The translations under genes and the position numbers were made by a program. Shown here one piece after another: positions 41,673 to 50,061 of a DNA stretch of 64,000 nt. The notes beneath the pieces are model-generated. The model had not been told where the DNA came from, made no database searches, and saw nothing but the letters and a program-made list of their open reading frames with translations. The DNA is from JAZDOT01 sp043798355 (lineage in GTDB: Bacteria > Patescibacteriota > Gracilibacteria > Peribacterales > Peribacteraceae), in contig JAZDOT010000002.1 in assembly GCA_043798355.1 (NCBI GenBank), positions 1-64,000 of the forward strand, read 5' to 3'. How positions within the stretch are numbered: the stretch's first letter is position 1; the number at the start of each line of letters is the position of its first letter.

Positions 41673-43463
41673 ATGTCGGATTCCCATCCCATCGTCGTCT
41701 TGGATTGCGGCGGACAGTACGCGCACCTGATCGCGCGGAGGGTCCGGAGCCTCGGCGCATGTTCGGTCATTCGCATCGCGGAAACGAGCGCGGCAGACTT
41801 GCGTGATGCCGCCGGGATCATCCTCTCGGGCGGACCGCAGAGCGTGTACGAAGAGGGGAGCCCGCAGGCGGATCCGGGGATTTTCACGTTAGGGGTCCCC
41901 GTGCTCGGGATCTGTTACGGCCTGCACTGGATGGCGCACGCGCTCGGGGGGACGGTCACGCCCGGCAATGTGAAGGAGTACGGTCACACGGATATCCGTA
42001 CCGTTACGGGCGGAGGGATGCTTCTCAGAGATTGTGGGCAGGAATTCGTTGCCTGGATGTCGCATGGGGACGAGGCGCAGAAACTCCCGCCGGGCTTCAC
42101 CCTGACCGCAACCTCCGATGCCTGCCGGAATGTCGCTTTCGAGGATGCCGCACGGAAGCTCTTCGCCGTGCAGTTCCACCCGGAAGTGACGCACACAGAG
42201 CACGGTACGGACATACTCCGCCGCTTCGTCGCTCTCTGTGGCGCCACGCCCTGGACGATGCACGGCTATGCGGAGCGCATCGCCGGAGAGATTCGCCGAC
42301 AGACGGGGGACAGGAAAGTCTTCATGCTCGTCTCGGGCGGCGTGGATTCCACTGTCGCCTTCACCCTGCTCAATCAGGTTCTGGGGACCGGCCGCGTGCA
42401 GGGGCTCCTGGTGGATACCGGGCTCATGCGCAAGAACGAGATCGCGGAAATCCGTGCCGCCTTCGATCGATTGCATGTTTCTAACCTGAAGATTGAAGAT
42501 GCCTCGGATGAGTTCTTCCGGAATTTAAAAGGTGTCTACGATCCCGAAGCGAAGCGACGCATCATCGGGGATACGTTCCTCGCGGTGCAGGCGCGGGTGA
42601 GCGAAGGGCTGGGTTTGACGGCGGGCAAAGGGTGGATGCTCGGTCAGGGGACGATCTACCCCGATACCATCGAGACCAAGGGGACGAAGCATGCCGACCA
42701 CATCAAGACGCACCACAACCGTGTGGCTGCCGTGCAGGAGTTGATTGCCAAGGGGCTCGTGATCGAACCGCTGCGAGAACTCTACAAAGACGAGGTGCGC
42801 ATGCTCGGCGAGGAATTGGGATTGCCGCACGAGCTCGTCTGGCGTCACCCGTTCCCGGGGCCGGGACTGGGAGTGAGGATCCTGTGTGCAGAGAATGCCG
42901 ATCTTGCGGAGGCTCAAAGCTCAAAGCTCAACGCTCAAAGCTTCACCGTTCTTCCCGTGAAGTCCGTGGGCGTTCAGGGAGACGGACGCACCTACCGGCA
43001 TGCGGTGGCCGTGTTCAAAGATGATCCCTGTGTCGTCACTGACGAACTGTGGGAGATCGCAAAAAGTGTTCCCAATACATACCGGGAATTCAACCGGGTT
43101 CTCCTCTGTACGTCTTCTTCGGTGCCCCCATCGTTCACCTTCATGCCGGGATTCCTCACGCGGGAGCGGGCCGATCTCCTGCGCGAAGCGGATGCCATCG
43201 TGGCGGAAGAGATCGGGAGAAGTCACCTCACGGAAGCCATTTGGCAATTTCCGGTGGTACTCCTCCCCTTCGGTACATGCATAGGAGGGCAATCCATCGT
43301 GCTGCGTCCGGTCGCATCGCAGGAGGCCATGACGGCGAGCGCGTTCCCTCTGCCGGAGGACGTCGTGCAACGCATGACGGAGCGTATTCTTCGGCTCCCG
43401 GGAATTGATTGTGTGTTCTACGATCTGACCAGTAAGCCGCCGGGGACGATTGAGTGGGAGTGA
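41673..43463 (+). CDS. guaA: GMP synthase (glutamine-hydrolysing)
   Basis: The protein has 596 residues, against about 515-525 usual. The N-terminal class I amidotransferase has VLDCGGQYAHLIARRVR, the nucleophile in LGICYGLHW, and VQFHPEVTHTEHG. The ATP-pyrophosphatase domain has LVSGGVDSTVAF, then GQGTIYPDTIET and RHPFPGPGLGVRIL. The C-terminal dimerisation domain begins VGVQGDGRTYRHAV and ends IDCVFYDLTSKPPGTIEWE. It makes GMP from XMP. Part of the extra length, near residues 412-424 (AEAQSSKLNAQSF), is encoded by CTCAAAG heptamers inserted just before the dimerisation domain. Confidence 0.95.
   Translation: MSDSHPIVVLDCGGQYAHLIARRVRSLGACSVIRIAETSAADLRDAAGIILSGGPQSVYEEGSPQADPGIFTLGVPVLGICYGLHWMAHALGGTVTPGNVKEYGHTDIRTVTGGGMLLRDCGQEFVAWMSHGDEAQKLPPGFTLTATSDACRNVAFEDAARKLFAVQFHPEVTHTEHGTDILRRFVALCGATPWTMHGYAERIAGEIRRQTGDRKVFMLVSGGVDSTVAFTLLNQVLGTGRVQGLLVDTGLMRKNEIAEIRAAFDRLHVSNLKIEDASDEFFRNLKGVYDPEAKRRIIGDTFLAVQARVSEGLGLTAGKGWMLGQGTIYPDTIETKGTKHADHIKTHHNRVAAVQELIAKGLVIEPLRELYKDEVRMLGEELGLPHELVWRHPFPGPGLGVRILCAENADLAEAQSSKLNAQSFTVLPVKSVGVQGDGRTYRHAVAVFKDDPCVVTDELWEIAKSVPNTYREFNRVLLCTSSSVPPSFTFMPGFLTRERADLLREADAIVAEEIGRSHLTEAIWQFPVVLLPFGTCIGGQSIVLRPVASQEAMTASAFPLPEDVVQRMTERILRLPGIDCVFYDLTSKPPGTIEWE
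42912..42943. repeat. CTCAAAG heptamer tract inside guaA
   Basis: Four units of CTCAAAG/CTCAACG keep the guaA frame. Confidence 0.9.
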
Positions 43464-43500
43464 AGGACGAGGACGAAGGACAGAGGACGAAGGACGAAGG
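43463..43500. repeat. GGACGAA heptamer tract after guaA
   Basis: About five units of GGACGAA/GGACAGA begin at the guaA stop codon. Confidence 0.8.
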
Positions 43501-43568
43501 GCCGCGCGAAAGAATGGGAGTCAACAATATGGTCATTCAGCAAGAGAACGCTTATGCTTGGTCTCTCC

Positions 43569-44141
43569 ATGGCAGATGCTGCCGCTCTCACCGAGCCCGA
43601 AATTCTTGCCCTTGTCCGAAAGGCCAAGGACGGCGATACCGATGCGTTCGAGCAGATCTATCGGCACTTCTTCACGCCCGTGTACCGGTTCGCGGCCATC
43701 CGCGTGCCGGAAGCGGTTGCCGAGGATGTCGTTGCCGATGTGTTCGTGAAAGTGTGGGAGAAGCTCCACAAGTACACGGAACGCAAGGGGATTCCCTTCG
43801 GGGCGTGGGTGTTTCGCATCGCCAGAAACGTCGTCGTGGACAGCTACCGTACTTCGAAATCATGGGAGGAGATGCCTGAGGACGTGCGCGATCCGGACGA
43901 GTGGAACAAGGCGGATACCGGCATCCGTCGCGCGCTTCTCCTTAAAACCGTCCGCTCCGCGTTCGATCATTTGCCACGGCGTTACCGCGATGTCCTCACA
44001 CTCTCGTTCATGGCGGATCTCTCCCATGCGGAAGTGGCGAAGACGCTGCGCATTTCCGAAGGGACGGTCCGGATACGCAAGTTCCGCGCTCTCAAGAAGC
44101 TCGAAGACCTCCTTCCGCCAGAAAGCAAGGAACATCTGTAA
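43569..44141 (+). CDS. ECF-type RNA polymerase sigma factor
   Basis: The protein has 190 residues. Region 2 is visible as DAFEQIYRHFFTPVYRFAAI and AEDVVADVFVKVWEKLHKY, with WVFRIARNVVVDSYR. Region 4 is FDHLPRRYRDVLTLSFMADL followed by SHAEVAKTLRISEGTVRIRK, the -35 reading helix-turn-helix. No region 3 is present, as in ECF sigma factors. ATG 43569 (MADAAAL) is chosen over the ATG at 43554. The downstream gene, 37 bases away, encodes a FecR-like membrane protein, the expected partner. Confidence 0.9.
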   Translation: MADAAALTEPEILALVRKAKDGDTDAFEQIYRHFFTPVYRFAAIRVPEAVAEDVVADVFVKVWEKLHKYTERKGIPFGAWVFRIARNVVVDSYRTSKSWEEMPEDVRDPDEWNKADTGIRRALLLKTVRSAFDHLPRRYRDVLTLSFMADLSHAEVAKTLRISEGTVRIRKFRALKKLEDLLPPESKEHL

Positions 44142-44178
44142 CAGAAGCCACTTTTTTCCGTTTTAACTCTTGCAATAC

Positions 44179-46110
44179 ATGCCCGCTCCGGATGTCCTCA
44201 CACGGCTCGCAGAAGACCTCACCCCATCACGGGAGGTGCAGATGCGCGCGTTTCGGAAGATCAAGCGCAGGATCGAAGGGAGCGGTGTCTTGGAGGAAGT
44301 GAAGGGGGTCCTCACTCCCGATGAAGCGCTCAGGCAGAGCATTTGGGTACGCATCCTCCGTTCGATTTCCGCACCCGAAGCATCGGCTCTCCTTGACCGC
44401 GTACGGGGGGCGCTCACTCCGCCGGCAGCACTCCTCTCCGGTTTGGGGAGTCATCTTGCCCTGCGGCTCTCTCCTGTGGCAGTCGTTCCTGTGCGGCGCC
44501 GTGCGCTCCAGTGGGTCGCGGCGTTTGCCCTCTTCGTTCTCCTTGTGCAGCTCACCCCGCAATATCTTTTGACTCCGCGCACCAAAGCGGAGAGCAAGGT
44601 GACCCTCATCGCCTTGAACGGCGAAGTCGCGGTTTCCCTCGGCGGGCTCTGGCAGCCGGTGACGCAGGAGATCGCTCTCGAGCCGGGGATGGTGCTCCGG
44701 ACACGTTCCGGGCAGGCGAGCATCGTTCTTCGGGATGACGGCGTCATCCGTCTGGACCGTGCGACGACGGTCGAGATGACGGATACGTCCGATCGTGCGG
44801 ACCTCTCCTCTTCCGCGCCCGAGACGCTGCGCCTCATCACGGGGCGCGTCTGGGTTCAGGGATTGATCCCGTCCCACCTGCGCAGCATCGATATCCACAC
44901 CGACAACGGATCCGTTTCGATCAACGAAGGGAGTGCCTCTATCAGTGAAGGGGAGGAGGGGACCGATGTCGAGCTCTGGGATCACCGTGCGCGCATCCTG
45001 GCATCCGGAGAGGAGAAACTCCTGGTCGCGGGCGAACGCGTCCGTCTTCCGGAGAACTCTCCGTCAGTCGTGAAGAGGATTTCCGAAGAGTCGTACGAAG
45101 ATCCGTGGATCACCCAGAACCTCGAGCGGGATGCGGTCCACCGTCGCACGATCGCGCAGATGCAGCAGGAACGCCGCGCAGCCCGCGCCGGGATTCTCCC
45201 CACTTCCACGCTCTATCCGGTGAAGAGGATTGCCGAGAAGGTCGATGTCCTCCTGACGTTCGACTCGGGCGCGCGCACCCAGAAGCTCCTCGATCAGGCG
45301 AACGGCCGTCTCGATGAAGCTGCCGCCCTCCTGCAGGAGGGGGAAGTCGATGCTGTTTCCGTGACGCTCGCGGATTACCAGGATTCGCTCGTCGCTCTCG
45401 CCACCGGTTCCGGCGATGATCTTGTTCGTGCACTCGTAGAGCAGTCGATTGCCGAGGCCAGCGGCGACAGCGCGGCGCTCCTGCCGGGCGACAGCGGGTA
45501 CCTCATCAAGGAGGCGGTGCTCGCCGCAGGGGCATCCGTTCCTGACGGCGCCGTGACGACGGGGGATGTCCAGGGCGTGCTTCTGCTCGATGCCATCTCT
45601 TCCCTCATTCGCTCGATCGATGAAGGAGCCATCGCCGATGTGTCGCGGATTTGGGGTCAATTATCCGGATCCGGTTCCCTTACCCTCCTCAATGATGCGG
45701 ATTCCCCGCTCAAGCCGGAGGTCCGGAAAGAGGCGACGATGCTTCTCTCCGAATTGGCCTTTGCGGTATCGGAGCTCTCTTCACGCGGGAATGATGCAAT
45801 TGATCCCGCGTTCGAAAAGGACGTCGCCGCCTACATGCCCCCCCCTCTCGATTCGGTCGTACCGGCGCTCTCCGAAGAAGAAATCATGGGGATCGTGAAG
45901 GCCATCCGCGAGAGGATCTTCATCTACAACATGCCGAACTCGCGTATTAATCAACTCATCGCCGAGTTCCGCGCGCTCGAGGGACATCCGGATCAGGGGA
46001 GTATTCTGCGCAGACTGTACTTCAATCTTCCGGACGGCCAAGAGCACTTCCCGGAGCGGGTGCGCAAAGAGATCATCCGGTTGCAGTGGCAGAAAGCGGC
46101 TCAATTGTGA
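44179..46110 (+). CDS. membrane protein with FecR-like and DUF5667-like domains, likely anti-sigma partner
   Basis: The protein has 643 residues. The cytoplasmic N-terminus (about 1-110) is helical. A single transmembrane segment (VAAFALFVLLVQLTPQYLL) lies at about 110-130. A FecR-like beta domain follows (LNGEVAVSLGGLWQPV, MVLRTRSGQASIVLRDDGVI, ETLRLITGRVWVQ, SIDIHTDNGSVSI). Next comes TSTLYPVKRIAEKVDVLLTF, characteristic of DUF5667, and a long helical region to the end. This layout suits an anti-sigma factor or envelope sensor regulating the upstream ECF sigma factor. The signal is unknown. ATG 44179 is chosen over the TTG at 44170. Confidence 0.75.
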   Translation: MPAPDVLTRLAEDLTPSREVQMRAFRKIKRRIEGSGVLEEVKGVLTPDEALRQSIWVRILRSISAPEASALLDRVRGALTPPAALLSGLGSHLALRLSPVAVVPVRRRALQWVAAFALFVLLVQLTPQYLLTPRTKAESKVTLIALNGEVAVSLGGLWQPVTQEIALEPGMVLRTRSGQASIVLRDDGVIRLDRATTVEMTDTSDRADLSSSAPETLRLITGRVWVQGLIPSHLRSIDIHTDNGSVSINEGSASISEGEEGTDVELWDHRARILASGEEKLLVAGERVRLPENSPSVVKRISEESYEDPWITQNLERDAVHRRTIAQMQQERRAARAGILPTSTLYPVKRIAEKVDVLLTFDSGARTQKLLDQANGRLDEAAALLQEGEVDAVSVTLADYQDSLVALATGSGDDLVRALVEQSIAEASGDSAALLPGDSGYLIKEAVLAAGASVPDGAVTTGDVQGVLLLDAISSLIRSIDEGAIADVSRIWGQLSGSGSLTLLNDADSPLKPEVRKEATMLLSELAFAVSELSSRGNDAIDPAFEKDVAAYMPPPLDSVVPALSEEEIMGIVKAIRERIFIYNMPNSRINQLIAEFRALEGHPDQGSILRRLYFNLPDGQEHFPERVRKEIIRLQWQKAAQL

Positions 46111-46203
46111 TGCGGGAAGATCTGTGCGCAGTGTGGTTGTGCGGTTTATTCTCTTCTCCTTCCTTGACGACTTCACGCTTCATCGGACACACTACGCCTC
46201 ACG

Positions 46204-46761
46204 ATGTACGAAATTACCGATCTCAAACCCGGCAGAGCCATCCAGATCGACGGGATCCCTTACCTCATTATCTCCTCGCAGTTCGGCCGCAAGAGCCAGA
46301 GCAAGGCGAACATGCAGTGCAAGATCAAGAACCTCAAGACCGGAGCGGTCATTCCGAAGAACTTCCAGGGGAGCGAGCAGATCGAGCAGGCGGACATCGG
46401 GTACCGGCACGTGCAGTTCCTCTACTCTGACGGAGAGTCTTTCACCTTCATGGATCTCAGCAGTTACGATCAGTTTGCGTTGCCGAAAGACGTTGTCGGC
46501 GAAGCGGCGAATTACCTCTTCGAGGGGTTGGAACTGGATGCGCTCCTGTTCGAGGAGAACCCGATCGGCATCACGCTTCCCTCCACGGTGGACATCAAGG
46601 TCATCGAGACGTCTCCGGGCGTCCGCGGAGATACGGCGACGGGCGGGACGAAGCCGGCAAAGCTCATAAGCGGCTTCTCCGTGGCCGTTCCGCTCTTCAT
46701 TAGCGAGGGGGACACGGTCAAAGTGAATACGGAGACGGGGGAGTATATGCGCAAGGCGTAG
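46204..46761 (+). CDS. efp: translation elongation factor P
   Basis: The protein has 185 residues. The KOW-like domain I (MYEITDLKPGRAIQIDGIPY), domain II (DIGYRHVQFLYSDGESFTFM) and domain III (GDTVKVNTETGEYMRKA) are all present. EF-P relieves stalling at polyproline. The loop that normally bears the modified lysine or arginine reads SQFGRKSQSKANMQCK. Aligned with KPGKGQAF of E. coli, the tip residue is Gln32, with lysines on either side (Lys30, Lys34). No EF-P modification gene is seen here. No Shine-Dalgarno sequence precedes the ATG. Confidence 0.95.
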   Translation: MYEITDLKPGRAIQIDGIPYLIISSQFGRKSQSKANMQCKIKNLKTGAVIPKNFQGSEQIEQADIGYRHVQFLYSDGESFTFMDLSSYDQFALPKDVVGEAANYLFEGLELDALLFEENPIGITLPSTVDIKVIETSPGVRGDTATGGTKPAKLISGFSVAVPLFISEGDTVKVNTETGEYMRKA

Positions 46762-46795
46762 GGATTAGGGTTAGGATTAGGGTTAGAGTTAGGGC
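46761..46795 (+). repeat. GGNTTA (telomere-like) hexamer array 3
   Basis: Five and a half units of GGATTA/GGGTTA/GAGTTA begin at the last base of the efp stop codon. The G-rich strand is the + strand. Confidence 0.85.
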
Positions 46796-46886
46796 GAAGC
46801 AATGAGCCTCCAGCCGTTAGCCTTTAGCTTTCAGCAATAAGGATAGCGCGTACCATCGGCGGGACGCCGGTGGGTAAAGGTTCCTA

Positions 46887-47624
46887 CTATGGCAATAATT
46901 TTTCTGCGCTTTCGCGTTCCGTGCGCTCGGCCGTCTCTTTCGCTTTCGTTATGGCATCATGCAAAGCCTTACCCAGCCGTACGAGTGATTCTTCTTCCAG
47001 TTCCAGTTCCTGCAATCGCTTCCCCGTTCGCTCTATCAGACCTGTGTCTTGCTGGTCACCGCCTTTCACCCTCTCGTAGCGCAGTATAGTTTGGAGAATG
47101 CGTTTTTCCGTGAGAAGGAAAGGTTTGAGAGCCGTCGAATATTGTGCAGATATGTTCCTTTTCAATTCCTCCAGTTCTTTCAGTGGTTGATTCTGCAGGT
47201 TCCGTTCCGCAAGGATACTTTTGAAATCTGAAAATCTATTGTCATTGTGGCCTCTCAAGCGATCCATTGCTTCTCTGAACACGATCATTTCCCGATGATC
47301 AATATCATCGAGAATCTTTTGCTGCGTTCGAATTTGACCATTGATACTATCAGGCTTTGATGCAGTGGTTCCGCCGGATTTCAGAGCTTTCTTGAGAAGT
47401 TCAAGCGTTGTTTCTTGCGGGCTTCTTTCCTTAAAGAAAGCATCAATCTTGTGCTGCATTGCTTGTAATCTGCATTGTTGTGGAAGGGGCGTATCGGGGA
47501 ATACTTGGTTCACGTTCTGATATACCCACATCATCCCTATTTGATCTGGTAGACTATCAATAGTTTTTATCTCTTCCTGAGTGAGGGGCTCTTTGGAATT
47601 GTCGGGGGTATTTATTTGTGCCAT
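46887..47624 (-). CDS. hypothetical helical/coiled-coil protein, 245 residues
   Basis: The protein is charged and helical throughout (LTQEEIKTIDSLPDQIGMMW near the start, LQELELEEESLVRLGKALHD near the end), with no membrane segment or catalytic motif. It resembles the 113-residue partner of the zeta/Fic protein in composition only. ATG 47624 (MAQINTP) is chosen because TATAAT lies six bases before it, which makes the mRNA leaderless. The upstream TTG start would overlap the promoter. Confidence 0.55.
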   Translation of the reverse strand: MAQINTPDNSKEPLTQEEIKTIDSLPDQIGMMWVYQNVNQVFPDTPLPQQCRLQAMQHKIDAFFKERSPQETTLELLKKALKSGGTTASKPDSINGQIRTQQKILDDIDHREMIVFREAMDRLRGHNDNRFSDFKSILAERNLQNQPLKELEELKRNISAQYSTALKPFLLTEKRILQTILRYERVKGGDQQDTGLIERTGKRLQELELEEESLVRLGKALHDAITKAKETAERTERESAEKLLP

Positions 47625-47630
47625 ATAGAT

Positions 47631-47659
47631 ATTATACAACTATTTATACATATTTTCAA
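47631..47659 (-). promoter_or_regulatory. near-consensus promoter of the 245-residue hypothetical gene
   Basis: On the minus strand, TTGAAA (47659-47654), a 17-base spacer and TATAAT (47636-47631) are followed six bases later by the ATG. Confidence 0.7.
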
Positions 47660-47744
47660 ATTCTAGTCTTTCCCTACACTGTAGCGTTTTCCCGAGCCCC
47701 ACTTCCACCTCTGCCACTGTGAGAGTGGTAGAGGTTCTTCGTGG

Positions 47745-49190
47745 TCATGCAATCTTCTTCAAAAGGATCGCGTTCACTTTTCCAGGATCGGCTTGTCCGC
47801 GTGTCTCCTTCATGACCCACCCGACGATGGCGCCGAGGGCCTGAGCTTTGCCTGCGCGGTAGGACTCGACTGTCTTCGGGTTCGCTTCGATCGCCTTCAG
47901 GACGATCTGCTCGATCTCTGCGTCATCGGAAATCTGCTGCGAGCCGGATTCAGAGATGATTTCTTTTGCCGATTTTCCTGAATCCACCATCATTTCCAAT
48001 ATTTCCTTCCCCTTGTTTGCGGAAATAGTTTTCTTGTCGATGGCCCCGATGAGTTCGATGATTCTATCGGCAGTCGGCGCTTGTGCGATGGTTTTATTCC
48101 CCGCTTTGAGGAATCCGACGAGTTGTGTCAGAACGATGCTCCCCGCGCGTCGCGGATCGTTGGTGTGCGCATGGATTGCGTCGAACAGGGAGCGGAGGTC
48201 CGCATCATCAGAGAGCTGGATCACCTGGGCGGGGTCGAGAGCGAGGGAACGGTAGTGCTTGCGGAGTGCAGAGGGAAGAGTGGGGAGGGAGAGGTGGACT
48301 CGTTCGATCTCCTCTTCCTTGAATGTGAGGGGCGGGATATCCGGCTCGGGAAAGTAGCGGTAGTCGTCCGCGGTCTCTTTGTCGCGCAGCAGGCGCGTTT
48401 TCTCCTCATCATCAAGCCATCCGACGGTGATGTCGTTCTTGAGGGGGCCCTTGTCCTCCTCCCATAATCTTCTGAGGCGTTTTTCTTCGTACAGGAGCGC
48501 CCTCTCGAGTGATTTGAACGAGTTGAGATTTTTGATTTCACTCCGCGGATTGAGCTTTGCCGATCCTCTCTCCCGGAGCGAAATGGAGGCGTCGAAGCGC
48601 ATCATCCCTTTGAACATGTCGGCTTCGGAGGCACCTACGACGATGAGAATCCGCCGCAGTTCCTGCGCGAAGGCGACGGCATCTTGGGCGGACCGGAGGT
48701 CCGGTTCCGTCACGATCTCCATGAGAGGCGTTCCTGCGCGGTTGAAGTCGCAGAGGGTCTTTGTGCCACGATGCGAGAGTTTGCCTGCATCGTTCTCCAT
48801 GTGGAGGCGAGTGATGCGGCAGGTGCGCTCCAAAGTTTTCCCGTCCGGTCCCGAACGATCGAAGGATACCGCTCCTCCTTTCGCGAGAGGGAAGTCGTAC
48901 TGGGAGATCTGGAATCCCGCCGGGAGGTCGGGATAGAAGTAGTGCTTGCGGTCGAAGTGGCAGGAAGGCGCTACCGTAGAGCCGATGGCAAGAGAAGCGC
49001 GAACGGCTTTTGCGACAGCCTCTTTATTCGGTACGGGGAGCGTGCCGGGGTGGCCCATGCAGACGGGGCAGACGGTGACGTTCGGCGGCTTGCCGAAGGC
49101 GTCGTTATCGCAGGAGCAGAACATCTTCGTCTTCGTGCTCATCTGGGCGTGGACTTCGAGGCCGATGATTACTTCGAGGGATAGGGTCAT
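47745..49190 (-). CDS. gatB: aspartyl/glutamyl-tRNA(Asn/Gln) amidotransferase subunit B
   Basis: The protein has 481 residues, the usual length. GatB motifs are LEVIIGLEVHAQMSTKTKMF, VCPVCMGHPGTLPVPN, KHYFYPDLPAGFQISQYD, CDFNRAGTPLMEIVTEPD, and RFDASISLR. The C-terminal YqeY-like tail ends VMKETRGQADPGKVN. GatCAB amidates Glu-tRNA(Gln) or Asp-tRNA(Asn). GatA and GatC are not in the window. ATG 49190 (MTLSLEVIIG) is chosen over the upstream ATG at 49232. Confidence 0.95.
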   Translation of the reverse strand: MTLSLEVIIGLEVHAQMSTKTKMFCSCDNDAFGKPPNVTVCPVCMGHPGTLPVPNKEAVAKAVRASLAIGSTVAPSCHFDRKHYFYPDLPAGFQISQYDFPLAKGGAVSFDRSGPDGKTLERTCRITRLHMENDAGKLSHRGTKTLCDFNRAGTPLMEIVTEPDLRSAQDAVAFAQELRRILIVVGASEADMFKGMMRFDASISLRERGSAKLNPRSEIKNLNSFKSLERALLYEEKRLRRLWEEDKGPLKNDITVGWLDDEEKTRLLRDKETADDYRYFPEPDIPPLTFKEEEIERVHLSLPTLPSALRKHYRSLALDPAQVIQLSDDADLRSLFDAIHAHTNDPRRAGSIVLTQLVGFLKAGNKTIAQAPTADRIIELIGAIDKKTISANKGKEILEMMVDSGKSAKEIISESGSQQISDDAEIEQIVLKAIEANPKTVESYRAGKAQALGAIVGWVMKETRGQADPGKVNAILLKKIA

Positions 49191-49216
49191 CAGTTCGTAT
49201 GGAGTACCTGGTAAGA

Positions 49217-49251
49217 AAGATACAAGATCCAAGATCCAAGATACAGGATCT
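49217..49251. repeat. AAGATCC/AAGATAC heptamer tract
   Basis: Three to four units of AAGATCC/AAGATAC lie upstream of gatB. The inverted form (GTATCTT, GGATCTT) recurs at 49500-49520 and 50759-50820. Confidence 0.8.
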
Positions 49252-49262
49252 TGGAGGAGGCA

Positions 49263-49535
49263 TTATGGTGTAGACCGGTCGGATTTTTGTCTCTGGTTTC
49301 GTTCGAAGGTCAGGATTATGGCGCTAAAAATTCGCACAAGTTCCTGTGCTTCCCCGAGGAATTTTTTGTCTTTTGCGAATCTCATTGTTCTTTTGGAGAG
49401 GTCATACACACGTTGCGGGTTTGCCGATGGTTCATTTGCAGTCATAAGATCAAGGAAAGATGGCCGTTTTCCTGCTCTTAGAGGTTGTTGTCTACTTGGA
49501 TCCTGGATCTTGTATCCTTTGCTGATAATCCACAA
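49263..49535 (-). pseudogene. internally deleted four-helix-bundle (S23-type) protein remnant
   Basis: The readable 90 residues contain an S23-like first helix (RVYDLSKRTMRFAKD), joined almost directly to what looks like the last helix (LGEAQELVRIFSAIILTFER). The middle of the family, with its GSVGANYIEA-type motif, is absent. The first 25 residues are repeat-derived and overlap the 3' end of the deformylase gene. I infer a decayed gene, but a short expressed peptide cannot be excluded. Confidence 0.4.
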
Positions 49536-49959
49536 TCAACTTCGCGTCCAGGTGGTCCATCTCATGCTGCGTAACGCGTGCGTCGAAGCCTGAGAGTTTG
49601 CGTTCCTGAGGTTTGCCCTTTCCATCGGTGTACTTCACGACGATCTCCGTCGGGCGGGTGACGGAAACGGTGAGATCGGGGAGGCTGAGGCACCCCTCCT
49701 CCGCAGAGTCCGTCTCAGAGCCGTACCACGTGATTTCCGGATCGATCATCGGGTGGAGCTTGCCGTTGAAGGTGGCCAGACACACACGGAGCGATACGCT
49801 CACCTGCGGGGCGGCGAGGCCGAGACCGCCAACATTTTCGAGGGTATCCGCGAGATCCCTCAGGAGTTTCAGGACTTCTTTCGTGGCTCCTCTGGTTCTG
49901 GCCGCCTTCGTGCGCAGGATGGGGTTGTCTTTGCCGGTCTGGATGGGGAGGACGGCCAA
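49492..49959 (-). CDS. def: peptide deformylase
   Basis: The protein has 155 residues. The three active-site motifs are intact: GGLGLAAPQ, EEGCLSLP with the metal-binding Cys, and QHEMDHL with the HExxH histidines and the catalytic Glu. It removes the formyl group from nascent proteins. The start is TTG, without a Shine-Dalgarno sequence. The last residues (QQRIQDPGSK) come from an AAGATCC-type heptamer tract, so the original C-terminus has been replaced or extended by repeat sequence. Confidence 0.95.
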   Translation of the reverse strand: MAVLPIQTGKDNPILRTKAARTRGATKEVLKLLRDLADTLENVGGLGLAAPQVSVSLRVCLATFNGKLHPMIDPEITWYGSETDSAEEGCLSLPDLTVSVTRPTEIVVKYTDGKGKPQERKLSGFDARVTQHEMDHLDAKLIVDYQQRIQDPGSK

Positions 49960-49966
49960 GGGAAAT

Positions 49967-50003
49967 GAATAATTGATAATTGATAATTAATAATTAAAAA
50001 TTG
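49967..50003. repeat. ATTGATA/ATTAATA heptamer tract
   Basis: Four to five units of AATTGAT/AATTAAT lie upstream of def. It is related to the tract at 35919-35948. Confidence 0.8.
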
Positions 50004-50061
50004 GAATCAGGAGAGATATCTGTTTTGAGTATAGCGAGGTTCGTTTGGATCTGCATACGAA

